Assembly: GCF_022267325.1 (NCBI RefSeq)
Contig: NZ_JAIZBG010000001.1
Location: forward strand, 2,718,501-2,782,500
From: Leptospira sanjuanensis
Lineage (GTDB): Bacteria; Spirochaetota; Leptospiria; Leptospirales; Leptospiraceae
Direction of reading: 5' to 3'
Length of the DNA: 64,000 nt
A program made the translations under genes and the position numbers. Positions 23,873 through 52,647 of this stretch are shown here, one piece after another. Positions within the stretch are counted from its first letter, which is position 1; each line of letters starts with the position of its first letter. The notes below the pieces were generated by a model that had not been told where the DNA came from, made no database searches, and saw nothing but the letters and a program-made list of their open reading frames with translations.

Positions 23873-24730
23873 TTACGCTCTGGTTCGCGATCCCAAAAGA
23901 TCGGACGCAAGCGTAGAATGGAACGGATCTTCGCTGTTTAAGAGGAGCTTGTATGTAAGAGAGGCGGATTGCAAACCGTTATGACTCGAATTCTGCATCG
24001 TTACATCCGTTTGCAAAGAATCAAAAACGGCGTCTCCGATCTTTCCGGCAACTTGCAGAGAATTCAAAAGATGCCGAACCGTCCCCTCGTTTCCGTCGTA
24101 GATTTTCACTCCCGGAAAATTCGTTTCAATGATTTGCTTTAAAAAAACGTAATGCGTGCAGCCCAACACCAGATTGTCTACATCCTTCTCTTTCAAATCC
24201 TTCAAAATCGGTTCGAGATATTTTTCGGCCTCGTCGAATTTTCCCTGATCCACGAGACCGGCCAATCCGGGACAAGAAACCGGGAGGATCAATTCTTCCG
24301 CTCTTAATTCCTTTTTGAGCTTCTGCAGTTTCTCTTCTCTTTGCGTGACGGGAGTAGCCAGAAGAGCGATTTTTTTTCCGGGATTTTGTTGGATCGCCGG
24401 TTTGATTGCTGGTTCCATTCCGAAAATCGGGATCGTAAATTCTTTTCGAAGCGTTTCAGCCGCAGCGGAAGTCGCGGTATTACACGCGAGTAGAATCGCC
24501 GCAACGTTCTCCTCTTGCAATCGAATACAAACGTTTCGTACGATCTCCAGAATCGCCGAAGCGTCCTTTTCGCCGTACGGACTATTCTTTAGATCTCCGT
24601 AATATACGACTTCAAGCGGAATTTGATATTTTAGAATTTCCTTAAGAACGGACAAGCCGCCCATACCGGAATCCATCAGTCCGATGCGCAGCGGCTCTTT
24701 CAAACTCGAGTCCCCATTCTCCTTTTCCAA
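23873..24730 (-). CDS. murI: Glutamate racemase
   Basis: 285 residues. It makes D-glutamate for peptidoglycan. Substrate motif MDSGMGGLSVL near residue 20, then YGDLKNSPYG, first catalytic Cys in LLACNTATSAAAE and second in LVLGCTHYVFL. The Asp/Ser and two Cys pattern is complete. The N-terminal 14 residues are polar and variable. It lies in a compact reverse-strand unit: aminotransferase, 6 bp, murI, 2 bp, ECF sigma. Confidence 0.95.
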   Translation of the reverse strand: MEKENGDSSLKEPLRIGLMDSGMGGLSVLKEILKYQIPLEVVYYGDLKNSPYGEKDASAILEIVRNVCIRLQEENVAAILLACNTATSAAAETLRKEFTIPIFGMEPAIKPAIQQNPGKKIALLATPVTQREEKLQKLKKELRAEELILPVSCPGLAGLVDQGKFDEAEKYLEPILKDLKEKDVDNLVLGCTHYVFLKQIIETNFPGVKIYDGNEGTVRHLLNSLQVAGKIGDAVFDSLQTDVTMQNSSHNGLQSASLTYKLLLNSEDPFHSTLASDLLGSRTRA

Positions 24731-24736
24731 CCGACG

Positions 24737-26041
<1,305 letters not shown>

Positions 26042-26077
26042 CCCGTCTTTCTTTTTCCTCTAAAAATTCTATTCTAC

Positions 26078-28286
<2,209 letters not shown>

Positions 28287-28349
28287 GGAAAGAACCGGTT
28301 TACGGATCGGCGAATAAGGTAAGGACGGCTCCTATCCCGTTCGCAAATT

Positions 28350-36128
<7,779 letters not shown>

Positions 36129-36133
36129 GGGAA

Positions 36134-36757
<624 letters not shown>

Positions 36758-36767
36758 CCTGGTCTCC

Positions 36768-39782
<3,015 letters not shown>

Positions 39783-39796
39783 GACTTCTGAACGGA

Positions 39797-40194
<398 letters not shown>

Positions 40195-40343
40195 GAGAAT
40201 TTTTAAGCAGAGCACTAAAAATCAGGGTAAAAACTAGTCTCATAAAACGGAAAGTTCCTCTCTTGTAGCAAACGATCGTCTCTTACGTTCAAGGGAATAA
40301 TTCTGGACAAAAAGCCGACTCCTACGATTCTTACGGGTAACTC

Positions 40344-41341
<998 letters not shown>

Positions 41342-41369
41342 AACGCAGGAGTTCGCTCCGGAGAAGAAT

Positions 41370-43259
41370 ATGAAACAAGATAAATTCAAGATCCTGGGCA
41401 TCCTCCTCTGTGTCGTTTCCCTCGGACTCGCGTTTTATATGGGTTTCCGCAACTGGGAAATTTTTATCCGCACCTGCACTCTCAAAGATCTTTTGACCTG
41501 GGATGAAAACATCCGTCTCAACGTCGTTCTGGATCAGTACCAGGATTTTCGGGATTTCAAATTGTGGAGGGCCTTTTTTCCGTTTTTAGAATCACCCACT
41601 TGGCCTCCGTTACGCTCCCTTCTTTCGTTGATTCTTCTTTTGACTCCGGGAGATATGCCGATCACTTGGAAGGATTCCTTTCTCGGTCTCGTATTTTACG
41701 TTCTTTGTTTTCCCACGATTCTCTATGTCGTTTATCAAATCACGGGTTCGTTTTTAAAAGCCGGTCTGACCGCGATTCTTACGCTCGCTTTGACGTTGCA
41801 TACGACCGAAGCCCCTTCCTATAGCCTTTCTTCGATGCTCGAAACGCAGGGAATGTTTTTTCTTTTATGGACGTATTATACTCTTTATAAGATTTATTTC
41901 CATACGGAAGAGAACGTCTTTCTTTCCGAGTTCGCCAAAAAGGATAGAATGGAATTGTCCGTTTTTCTTTCCTTATTCGGTTTGTTTTTCACGAAATACC
42001 CGTATGGACTTCTTCTTTTTATCGCGATTTTTCTCTACGAGGTCGCTTCGAAGCCGAAAGAATATTCCGAAATTCTAAAGTTTTCTTTGACGCAGAGATA
42101 CAAAGGTTTACGGAGAATTTTCGTCATTCTCGTAGTTTTGCTGGTTTTATCGCTTCCCACGTTGCGCGTCTTGACAAATCTGAATCTGGATCAGAGGCAG
42201 TTCAAACTCATCATCTACTATTGCACCGTTTTGTTGTTCATCGATTTCAACGTATTCTTATTTTCGCAAAGGGAGAAGTGGAAACAAATCGCCCCTTCCT
42301 CTATCCGTGTTTTATACGTCTACGCAATCGCGCCTTCTCTCGCTTGGATCTTCGCCAATCCCGACCGCGTCATGAGTTTGATCAACGCGCAGATGATCGT
42401 AAACGAATACGTGAAGAGTTTCATCTTCGCGTTGTTTTCTTCCCCTACTGCTACGAGCCCCGTCAGTCACGTATTCCAAGAACCTTGGATCTTCCGCGTC
42501 TTTTTCTTCGGAGTGATCGCGCTCATTCTTTGGTTTTTTAAATCGAGAATTCGGGAAGGCAAGAAGGGCGTCCTTGCCTCGGCAGCGCAGACGTTGCGCG
42601 ATCCTTTGGTCGCGGTAACGTGTATTCTATTTTTGCAATATATCATCATCGATGCGACCACGGGGAACAAACAACTCAGACACGTATTTCCTCCTCTGCC
42701 AGCGCTGTTCACCGTCTTCGCGCTTTGGATCTTTCGCTTTATCGAAGACAAGTCCAAACAAATTTCGTACGCCGCGGCCGGATTTGGAATGGTCTTGTTC
42801 GTTTGGAGCGGAAGTCTTTATGTGCGGGAAGGCGGCCTCTTGCGAGCCAGCTTTGAGAAGGTTCAGTATTTCTGCCTGAAAGGATTTCAGGCGGATCTCT
42901 TTCAACCGGCCCGCGACTTAACGGCGAAGATTTCCCCGGAAGGAAAATACATCGTGTTCAACGGTTTTCACGAGGATTTCAACTTCGATAAGAAAGGAAG
43001 ATTGATCGCTTCGGAAATCGATCTTCTGATGAGGATGAAAACCTTCTCGAAAGGAAAATATAGAAACGATTCCAGGCACAAGTGGAAGTCTTGGGAAGAA
43101 TTCTCCGCGGCGCTTGTCATCGCGCCTACTTGCGGACAAAAGGAATTGATGGATAAGTTTGCGATTCGCGCCGCCGCAGTAGGCAAAAGCACGACTCTCA
43201 AAAAAGAGTACAAACATCCTTCCGGAAATTATTGCCTCCGAGAATACTCGATTCACTAG
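41370..43259 (+). CDS. Multi-spanning GT-C-like glycosyltransferase (GT39/ArnT-like)
   Basis: 629 residues with roughly ten to twelve transmembrane helices over residues 8-480 and a soluble C-terminal domain of about 140 residues. The first periplasmic loop contains WDENIRLNVVLDQY, placed like the catalytic acidic motif of GT-C enzymes (PMT, ArnT). GNKQLRHVFPPLPALF near residue 430 is reminiscent of the later R/H-rich loop. AGGAG lies upstream of the start. With the upstream GT2 gene it forms a two-gene unit that probably decorates an envelope glycan or protein. The acceptor is unknown. Confidence 0.78.
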   Translation: MKQDKFKILGILLCVVSLGLAFYMGFRNWEIFIRTCTLKDLLTWDENIRLNVVLDQYQDFRDFKLWRAFFPFLESPTWPPLRSLLSLILLLTPGDMPITWKDSFLGLVFYVLCFPTILYVVYQITGSFLKAGLTAILTLALTLHTTEAPSYSLSSMLETQGMFFLLWTYYTLYKIYFHTEENVFLSEFAKKDRMELSVFLSLFGLFFTKYPYGLLLFIAIFLYEVASKPKEYSEILKFSLTQRYKGLRRIFVILVVLLVLSLPTLRVLTNLNLDQRQFKLIIYYCTVLLFIDFNVFLFSQREKWKQIAPSSIRVLYVYAIAPSLAWIFANPDRVMSLINAQMIVNEYVKSFIFALFSSPTATSPVSHVFQEPWIFRVFFFGVIALILWFFKSRIREGKKGVLASAAQTLRDPLVAVTCILFLQYIIIDATTGNKQLRHVFPPLPALFTVFALWIFRFIEDKSKQISYAAAGFGMVLFVWSGSLYVREGGLLRASFEKVQYFCLKGFQADLFQPARDLTAKISPEGKYIVFNGFHEDFNFDKKGRLIASEIDLLMRMKTFSKGKYRNDSRHKWKSWEEFSAALVIAPTCGQKELMDKFAIRAAAVGKSTTLKKEYKHPSGNYCLREYSIH

Positions 43260-43368
43260 GTTTCAATTTATAATTCTGAACGGCCGAAAGAACGGGATCG
43301 TTTCGAAAAGAAAATGAATTGCACGAAAGCTGAAGTCCGGTATAACCTGACTTCAGTTTTAAGCCGTT

Positions 43369-45390
43369 ATGCAATCGTCGTGGATCTTTCCTTCCATTCT
43401 TTTTTCCTTAACGACGGTCGTTATCCTCAATCTTGTCTATTTATTTCTATATTGGTCCGAAAGACATCAATTCCTTCTCTTTTGGCTTCTTTCTTGGTTT
43501 TTCCAGCTCGTGTTTCTCCTAGGGAATTTTTCGAGAGCGCTTCTGGGACCGATCGAATGGGTTTCAATTCTTACGCATACGGCCGACGTTACGAGAGGGT
43601 TCTTTCTGATCGCGGGCGCGTTTCTCTTTACAAAAAGGGAATTTCCAAAATGGATCTATGTATCCCTTTTGATCGGCGTCCTTTGGGCCGTTCTGGAAGA
43701 AATTTATTTCCAAGGTTCCGATCTCGCATCGGCCCCGATTTATTTTCTGGTCGGAGGTGCGCACATTTATTCGGGGATCATTCTTTTAAAACTTCCTTCC
43801 ACGCGATATAAGGGAGGAAGGATCGGCGGATGGAGTTTTATTCTCTGGGGAATTCACATTCTGGATTATCCCTTTTTAAGACCGATCGAAGAATTCGCGA
43901 TCGTCGGCTTTTTTCTCGGGGGACTTTTTCGGATGACGAGTGCGCTTTCGATCTTAATCGTTTATTTCGAATGGTCGAAGGAATCCGAAAACAGATTGGA
44001 TTCACTTTACAAAAAGATCATAGACACTTCTCAAGAAGGGATTTGGATCCTGGACAAAGACGGAAACACGACCTTCGCGAACAATAAAATCGGCGAACTC
44101 TACGGCATAGCGCCGGAAACGATGCTCGGTCGAAACATCTTGGATCTCGTGGAAGAAGATCGAAAACAAGCAGTAGCGGATCGGCTCGAAGCGCGAAAGA
44201 AAGGAATCGCCGAAGTTTCCGAATACAACTTCGTCAATCATAAAGGAGAACAGAAATACGCGATCGCATCCGCCAATCCCCTTTACGACGATCATGGAAA
44301 TTACGACGGCGCCCTCGCAATGATCGTGGACATCACTTCTCTCAAGTTAGTGGAGCAGAAACTAAGGGAAAGCGAAAGACAGATTTCGACGATCATCAGC
44401 AATATTTCCGGAATCGTATATCGGTGTAAAAACGATCCTCCTCGATGGACGATGGATTACATCAGCGAAGGCTGCCTTCAGCTTACGGGATATTCTCCGG
44501 AGGAATTCGTCGGGAAGAAAACATTAGATTTCGGTGATATTATCTTGGAAGAAGACCGAGCCGAGGTCGAATCGGGGGTTCTTCATTCGGTCGAATCGAA
44601 AACACCCTATCAAATCACCTATCGAATCCGAAAAAAAGACGGTAAGATCCAATGGTGTTTCGAACAAGGCATCGGAGTTTTTTCGCCCGACGGACAATTG
44701 CAAGGATTGGAGGGCGTGATCATCGATTATTCTCTTCCGAAACAAGCCGAGGAGTTGATCAGCAATTCGCTCAAGGAAAAGGAACTTTTATTACGCGAAA
44801 TCCATCACCGGGTCAAAAATTACATGCAGGTTTTATCGAGCCTCATCGGATTACAATCGGAGTATTCCGCCGATCCGAACGCACGCAAGGTTTTGGAGGA
44901 CAGTCAAAACCGAATCGCGTCGATGGCGATGATTCACGAAACGTTATATTCGAAAAGCGTGGAGAGCCAGACCTTCCTTCCCGATTACATCCGAAAGCTA
45001 ATCTCGAATCTGATGCGTTTTTTCGGATACGACGAGGGAGAATTACAGACGATCGTTTACTGCGATTCCATCGTTCTCAATCAATCGATTTTGATTCCGC
45101 TCGGATTGATCTTGAACGAGCTCATCACAAACTCGATGAAGCACGCTTTCCCGAAAATCCGCGGACTGAAAAAACTCACGGTAAGTTTTAAATCGGATGA
45201 ACGCGGTTATTCCCGTCTCGAAGTGAGCGACAACGGTCCCGGAAAGTTTCCTAATTCCCAACCGAAAAAGGATTCATTAGGGACGGAACTCGTTCAACTT
45301 CTTACGTATCAACTCAAAGGAACTCTGGAAGAATCGAAGACCTCCGAAGGATTCACGACGATCGTCACCTTTCCGCCGAACCAAAAATAA
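43369..45390 (+). CDS. Membrane sensor histidine kinase (PAS-PAS-HisKA_2)
   Basis: 673 residues. Six to seven N-terminal transmembrane helices (about 5-200) form an integral sensor. Two PAS domains follow (about 215-325 and 340-455). The dimerisation/phospho-acceptor part is HisKA_2 type: LLLREIHHRVKNYMQVLSSLIGLQ, near residue 478. The ATPase domain has LNELITNSMKHAF (N-box), SDNGPGKFP (G1) and SLGTELVQLLTYQL. HisKA_2 kinases often signal to stand-alone receivers. No regulator is adjacent; the gene converges on the sterol-desaturase gene. The start has only a weak SD. Confidence 0.92.
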   Translation: MQSSWIFPSILFSLTTVVILNLVYLFLYWSERHQFLLFWLLSWFFQLVFLLGNFSRALLGPIEWVSILTHTADVTRGFFLIAGAFLFTKREFPKWIYVSLLIGVLWAVLEEIYFQGSDLASAPIYFLVGGAHIYSGIILLKLPSTRYKGGRIGGWSFILWGIHILDYPFLRPIEEFAIVGFFLGGLFRMTSALSILIVYFEWSKESENRLDSLYKKIIDTSQEGIWILDKDGNTTFANNKIGELYGIAPETMLGRNILDLVEEDRKQAVADRLEARKKGIAEVSEYNFVNHKGEQKYAIASANPLYDDHGNYDGALAMIVDITSLKLVEQKLRESERQISTIISNISGIVYRCKNDPPRWTMDYISEGCLQLTGYSPEEFVGKKTLDFGDIILEEDRAEVESGVLHSVESKTPYQITYRIRKKDGKIQWCFEQGIGVFSPDGQLQGLEGVIIDYSLPKQAEELISNSLKEKELLLREIHHRVKNYMQVLSSLIGLQSEYSADPNARKVLEDSQNRIASMAMIHETLYSKSVESQTFLPDYIRKLISNLMRFFGYDEGELQTIVYCDSIVLNQSILIPLGLILNELITNSMKHAFPKIRGLKKLTVSFKSDERGYSRLEVSDNGPGKFPNSQPKKDSLGTELVQLLTYQLKGTLEESKTSEGFTTIVTFPPNQK

Positions 45391-45442
45391 ACGGACATCC
45401 GATTAAGCCCACTTCCCGGAAATGTTAAACGAAATCGAAAGT

Positions 45443-46279
45443 TTACGCCGGCGCCGTGTCCGCGGAATCTACTTTCTCTAAGATTCGGTCCTCCCGTTTT
45501 CCGGGGACCCTCGACGCGACTTCTTCGAACGTGTTTCGGTATTGTTCGTGATTGGTTCCCATGATCTTATCCCAAAAGTTGAAATACAGGGAATAATTGC
45601 AATTGAAGTATTTATGATGCATGTTGTGGTGCGTGGTCGTATTGTGCCAGTTCGTAAACTTGCTTCTTAAAAACCAGGAAGGAAAGAGTTCAAAGGACAA
45701 ATGTCCCAGGACGTTCAAAGAAGTCATATAGATAAAAAATACGATCATCGCTCCTTGGTGCAAAGGTAGAATCATCGCCGCTAGAGGAATAATCCCCGAT
45801 TCGATCACCGCTTCCAGAGGATGAAAGGAAAACGCGGCCCAAGGGGAAGGATTCGTGGATTTATGATGCACGAGATGAACGTGTTTGAACAGAAGTTTGT
45901 TGTGCATCAGACGATGCGTCCAGTAAAAATAAGTATCGTGCAGAACGATCAACGCGAATATGCTGAAAATCAAATATACCGTTCCGTAATCGGAAACCTT
46001 ATCGTAAATCAGGTTATATCCGTTCACTTGGGCCCAAGCCGTATACACTCCTGACAACGCAAAGACAAAAAAAGTAAGAAGGGAATATTTGACTTCGTGA
46101 AGGATTCTTTCCCGCTCCGGAGTTTTTCCTTGAATGAGTTTATGGGAAAGACGTTTACCCAAAAAAATCCAGACAATCAAAAAAGCGGTTCCCGCAAAGA
46201 GCAAATAACGGACCAACAAGGTTCCCCAGACGATTCCGAAAAAACCGGAGTAACCCACCTTCGAAAGCAATTCTTCCAT
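45443..46279 (-). CDS. Sterol desaturase/fatty-acid hydroxylase family membrane protein
   Basis: 278 residues with four to five transmembrane helices and the di-iron histidine clusters HDTYFYWTHRLMH, HLVHHKS and THHNMHH. The clusters are complete, so O2-dependent hydroxylation or desaturation of a lipid is expected. The substrate is unknown; leptospires do not make sterols de novo as far as is established, so a fatty acyl, hopanoid-like or carotenoid lipid is more likely (inference). Last gene of the reverse unit purB - Rossmann protein - membrane AraC - desaturase, so its expression may depend on the regulator next to it. Confidence 0.9.
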   Translation of the reverse strand: MEELLSKVGYSGFFGIVWGTLLVRYLLFAGTAFLIVWIFLGKRLSHKLIQGKTPERERILHEVKYSLLTFFVFALSGVYTAWAQVNGYNLIYDKVSDYGTVYLIFSIFALIVLHDTYFYWTHRLMHNKLLFKHVHLVHHKSTNPSPWAAFSFHPLEAVIESGIIPLAAMILPLHQGAMIVFFIYMTSLNVLGHLSFELFPSWFLRSKFTNWHNTTTHHNMHHKYFNCNYSLYFNFWDKIMGTNHEQYRNTFEEVASRVPGKREDRILEKVDSADTAPA

Positions 46280-46342
46280 TCTTTAACCTCCGCATCCGTA
46301 CGATTCGACTCGCGGATTCGATCTCATTATGAACGCAAAGAT

Positions 46343-47435
46343 CTATTTAAGCTTGCTCTTTTCAAAATCGTTCAGGTTTATTTTCGGTTCGGCCCGGTTT
46401 TTTCGATATTCGGTGGGCGTCAAAGAAGTCAGTTCCTTAAAGGCTCTATTGAAAGGCCCTAAGGATTGATATCCGAGATCCATCGCGATCCGAATCACCG
46501 GGATCTCGTCCTTTTCGGAATCGAGTAGAATTTCGCAGGCTTCCTGGATTCTATATCGATTTAAAAAATCGTTAAAATTGCGGAATCCTAAATTCCCGTT
46601 GATGAGCCTTCTCAGTTTGTATTCGTGAACCTGAAGTTCTTCGGCGAGACTTCGAATCGTCAAACCTTCGAAACGATACATCTTTTCCTTTTCAAACGCA
46701 TCGATGAGCTTCTTTTGAAGGACCGGATCGACCGCGGGCGCTTTTTCCTCTTCGGCCGCTCCTTCCCGTTTTTGAATCAGACCTTCTTTCAAATCGAACA
46801 TCAAAAATTGAAACGCAAGAATCAATCCCCAGGCAAGAAGTCCGTTTAACAAATCCAGGATTTCGGATAATTCTTTTCCGCGTAAAAAAAGATGCGAGAA
46901 GATGTTGATCGCGATGACCGTTCCCGAAATGAGAATGTGGATTTGGCGAAGGGTTCTTCTTGATTCTACGAGGTCGTCCTTTCTTCCTATATACGTTTGT
47001 ATGATCGCGGCCAACACGAAACCGAGGGAGAATATGGATGGTAAAAGAATTCGAGATAGGATTCTTTCGGATTCAACCGGACCTCGCAGCGAGATTTGCC
47101 CGAGTTCGGGATAGGTCGCGACCGCGGATAGGATCAATTTGCCGATCAGCAAAAACCAAAACCAAGTCTTGATCTCGAAATGATCGTCGAACGCCGCTAA
47201 GGTGATGAGCCAATAAAAGAACGGAAGAGCCAACACGACGAGAAAGAGAAGGTTACGAACGGGAAAGGGAATCTGAATGTGAACGTCTAAGTTGAGAATC
47301 AAATACGAAACGATCGTAAGAATAAAACAAACCGCGATTCTTCCCCGAAGATCGTACCAATAACGGGAAAGAAAAATGATCAAAAGGGAAATCAGTCCGC
47401 CGATGGAAAAGAAATGGAGAATATTGGTAATTTCG

Positions 47436-47443
<8 letters not shown>
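46343..47443 (-). CDS. Membrane-bound AraC-family transcriptional regulator
   Basis: 366 residues. The N-terminal 215 residues contain about six to seven hydrophobic helices. A short polar linker leads to an AraC-type DNA-binding domain (about 255-355) with two helix-turn-helix units: IRSLAEELQVHEYKLRRLING and IPVIRIAMDLGYQSLGPFNRAF, ending LTPTEYRKN. A membrane sensor fused directly to AraC output is uncommon overall but recurs in Leptospira-like genomes. Its start overlaps the upstream Rossmann gene by 8 bases, and the sterol-desaturase gene follows after 63 bp, a likely target. Confidence 0.88.
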
Positions 47444-49517
<2,074 letters not shown>

Positions 49518-49650
49518 TTCTAACGGTCCCTTTTTGGAATGTGAATCCTAATCCACTCTTCCACGGAAGGTCTTTCTGTAAAAAGAAAAATGGACCGACA
49601 AACCGCCTTTGCCGTACGGGCCTGGTGAATCGCTGTGGAACGGGGAAAGT

Positions 49651-49663
49651 GGACGGAACTCCG
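49651..49663 (+). repeat. GGACGGAACTCCG motif, intergenic copy
   Basis: One of a set of 13-bp words listed in the findings. It lies upstream of purB, 65 bases from a second, palindromic copy. Confidence 0.6.
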
Positions 49664-49724
49664 GCCAAGAAAGAGGAAAAAAGGTCGACATTGCAATCGA
49701 TAGACGGCCGTGCGATCGAAAACG

Positions 49725-49740
49725 GGACGGTCTTCCGTCC
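49725..49740. repeat. GGACGG-TCTT-CCGTCC palindrome
   Basis: Perfect 6-bp arms around TCTT, followed by CACTTTT on the plus strand. It lies just after the kinase-like gene's stop codon, where it could also serve as its terminator. Confidence 0.55.
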
Positions 49741-49748
49741 ACTTTTAC

Positions 49749-50816
49749 TCAGCCGAGTTCGAAAGAACGGACGAATTCCCGGATCGTATTGATATGATCG
49801 ATCTCCGGCGAAGGATTCTCCTTGCTCGGTTCGTAGAGGTGTTCGTCAAAAACGTGATAATCGAAAATCTTCAGTGAAAAATCGGGAAAGGTGATGATGA
49901 TGTTTTCCGAATGGATATCGAAGATCAGCTTCTCTTCGTCCGCGAGATATTTCGTCACTTCGATCACGCGGTGAAAATCCAAGGCGATCTTTTTCAGTTT
50001 CGAACGGCTGATGACCCCGAACTTATGCGTATCGAAATTCAATTTCCATTTCGGAAAGAATGCGTCCTGAAACGGATTTTGCCTCACCTTTTCGTTCAAG
50101 CGGATGAATTCTTTTAAATGTTTTCCGGGAAGCAGATTCTGATTGTCGCACGGAGTCAGAGTAAAGATCGGAATTCCGAACGGAGTCGTTCTGGCTCTAA
50201 GACCCATAAAATAACGAGTGGGTAACACAAGATCCGGAATGAGTGATTTTAATTTCCAGTAATGCAAACGCTCCAAACCCAAACGTGCAAACTTAAAGTG
50301 GATGTCCTCTTTTGCCGATCTCGTCCATGTTTTCGATTTCAAAAAATCCATGAGTTGAATCTCTTCCGGTTTGAGATAACGATCCAGATTCTTTTTCACG
50401 TGTTTGTATAAGGAACCGAAGATCGGGTCGGAAGGAAGTTTGGACTTTCCGATCTTTACGACCTGATTCCAAGGAAGCGCATAAACGAACTTATAGGAAC
50501 CCCGACCGATGTATTTTTCGGCGGAAAGCGGCATAAAGTTGTCCAGGTATTCGCGGTCGTAACGATGCGTTATGCGAAACAGATGGGAAACCGGAAAGAA
50601 TTTCTCGTATGTTTTTCGGACAAAGCCGGATTCGCGCAAGCGATAATCGACCGGCAAATCCTCGATCGGAATTTCCGGTTTTGTTTTTTCGGGATCGTAG
50701 AAAAGTTCCTTATCGAGCCCCTTTTCCAGAAGCTCGATAAAGTTGGGAATCTTAGGAGAACTTAAAAAATCGCGTATGACGACGCCTAATTCTCCGAGTC
50801 GATTCCGTTTATTCAT
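49749..50816 (-). CDS. Kinase-fold (YrbL-like) protein with atypical catalytic motifs
   Basis: 355 residues. After a helical N-terminus (1-95) comes a glycine-rich loop and ATP lysine (YIGRGSYKFVYALPWNQVVKIGK), then a C-lobe with LIFDIHSENIII in place of HxDxxxxN and KIFDYHVFDE in place of the DFG strand. This pattern recalls YrbL, LPS kinases (Kdo/Wzz type) and other small kinase-like families. The catalytic Asp and the metal-binding Asn and Asp appear present, so phosphotransfer is possible. It starts 10 bp after the oligopeptide-binding lipoprotein gene and ends the nadC-rel operon. Substrate unknown. Confidence 0.72.
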   Translation of the reverse strand: MNKRNRLGELGVVIRDFLSSPKIPNFIELLEKGLDKELFYDPEKTKPEIPIEDLPVDYRLRESGFVRKTYEKFFPVSHLFRITHRYDREYLDNFMPLSAEKYIGRGSYKFVYALPWNQVVKIGKSKLPSDPIFGSLYKHVKKNLDRYLKPEEIQLMDFLKSKTWTRSAKEDIHFKFARLGLERLHYWKLKSLIPDLVLPTRYFMGLRARTTPFGIPIFTLTPCDNQNLLPGKHLKEFIRLNEKVRQNPFQDAFFPKWKLNFDTHKFGVISRSKLKKIALDFHRVIEVTKYLADEEKLIFDIHSENIIITFPDFSLKIFDYHVFDEHLYEPSKENPSPEIDHINTIREFVRSFELG

Positions 50817-50826
50817 AATTTTGAAT

Positions 50827-52635
<1,809 letters not shown>

Positions 52636-52647
52636 GAAGTTACCTCT

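Noticed and set aside
49541..49797. Small frames between purB and the kinase-like gene
   Set aside because: Low-complexity Arg/Lys-rich translations spanning the dispersed motif; nothing supports coding.
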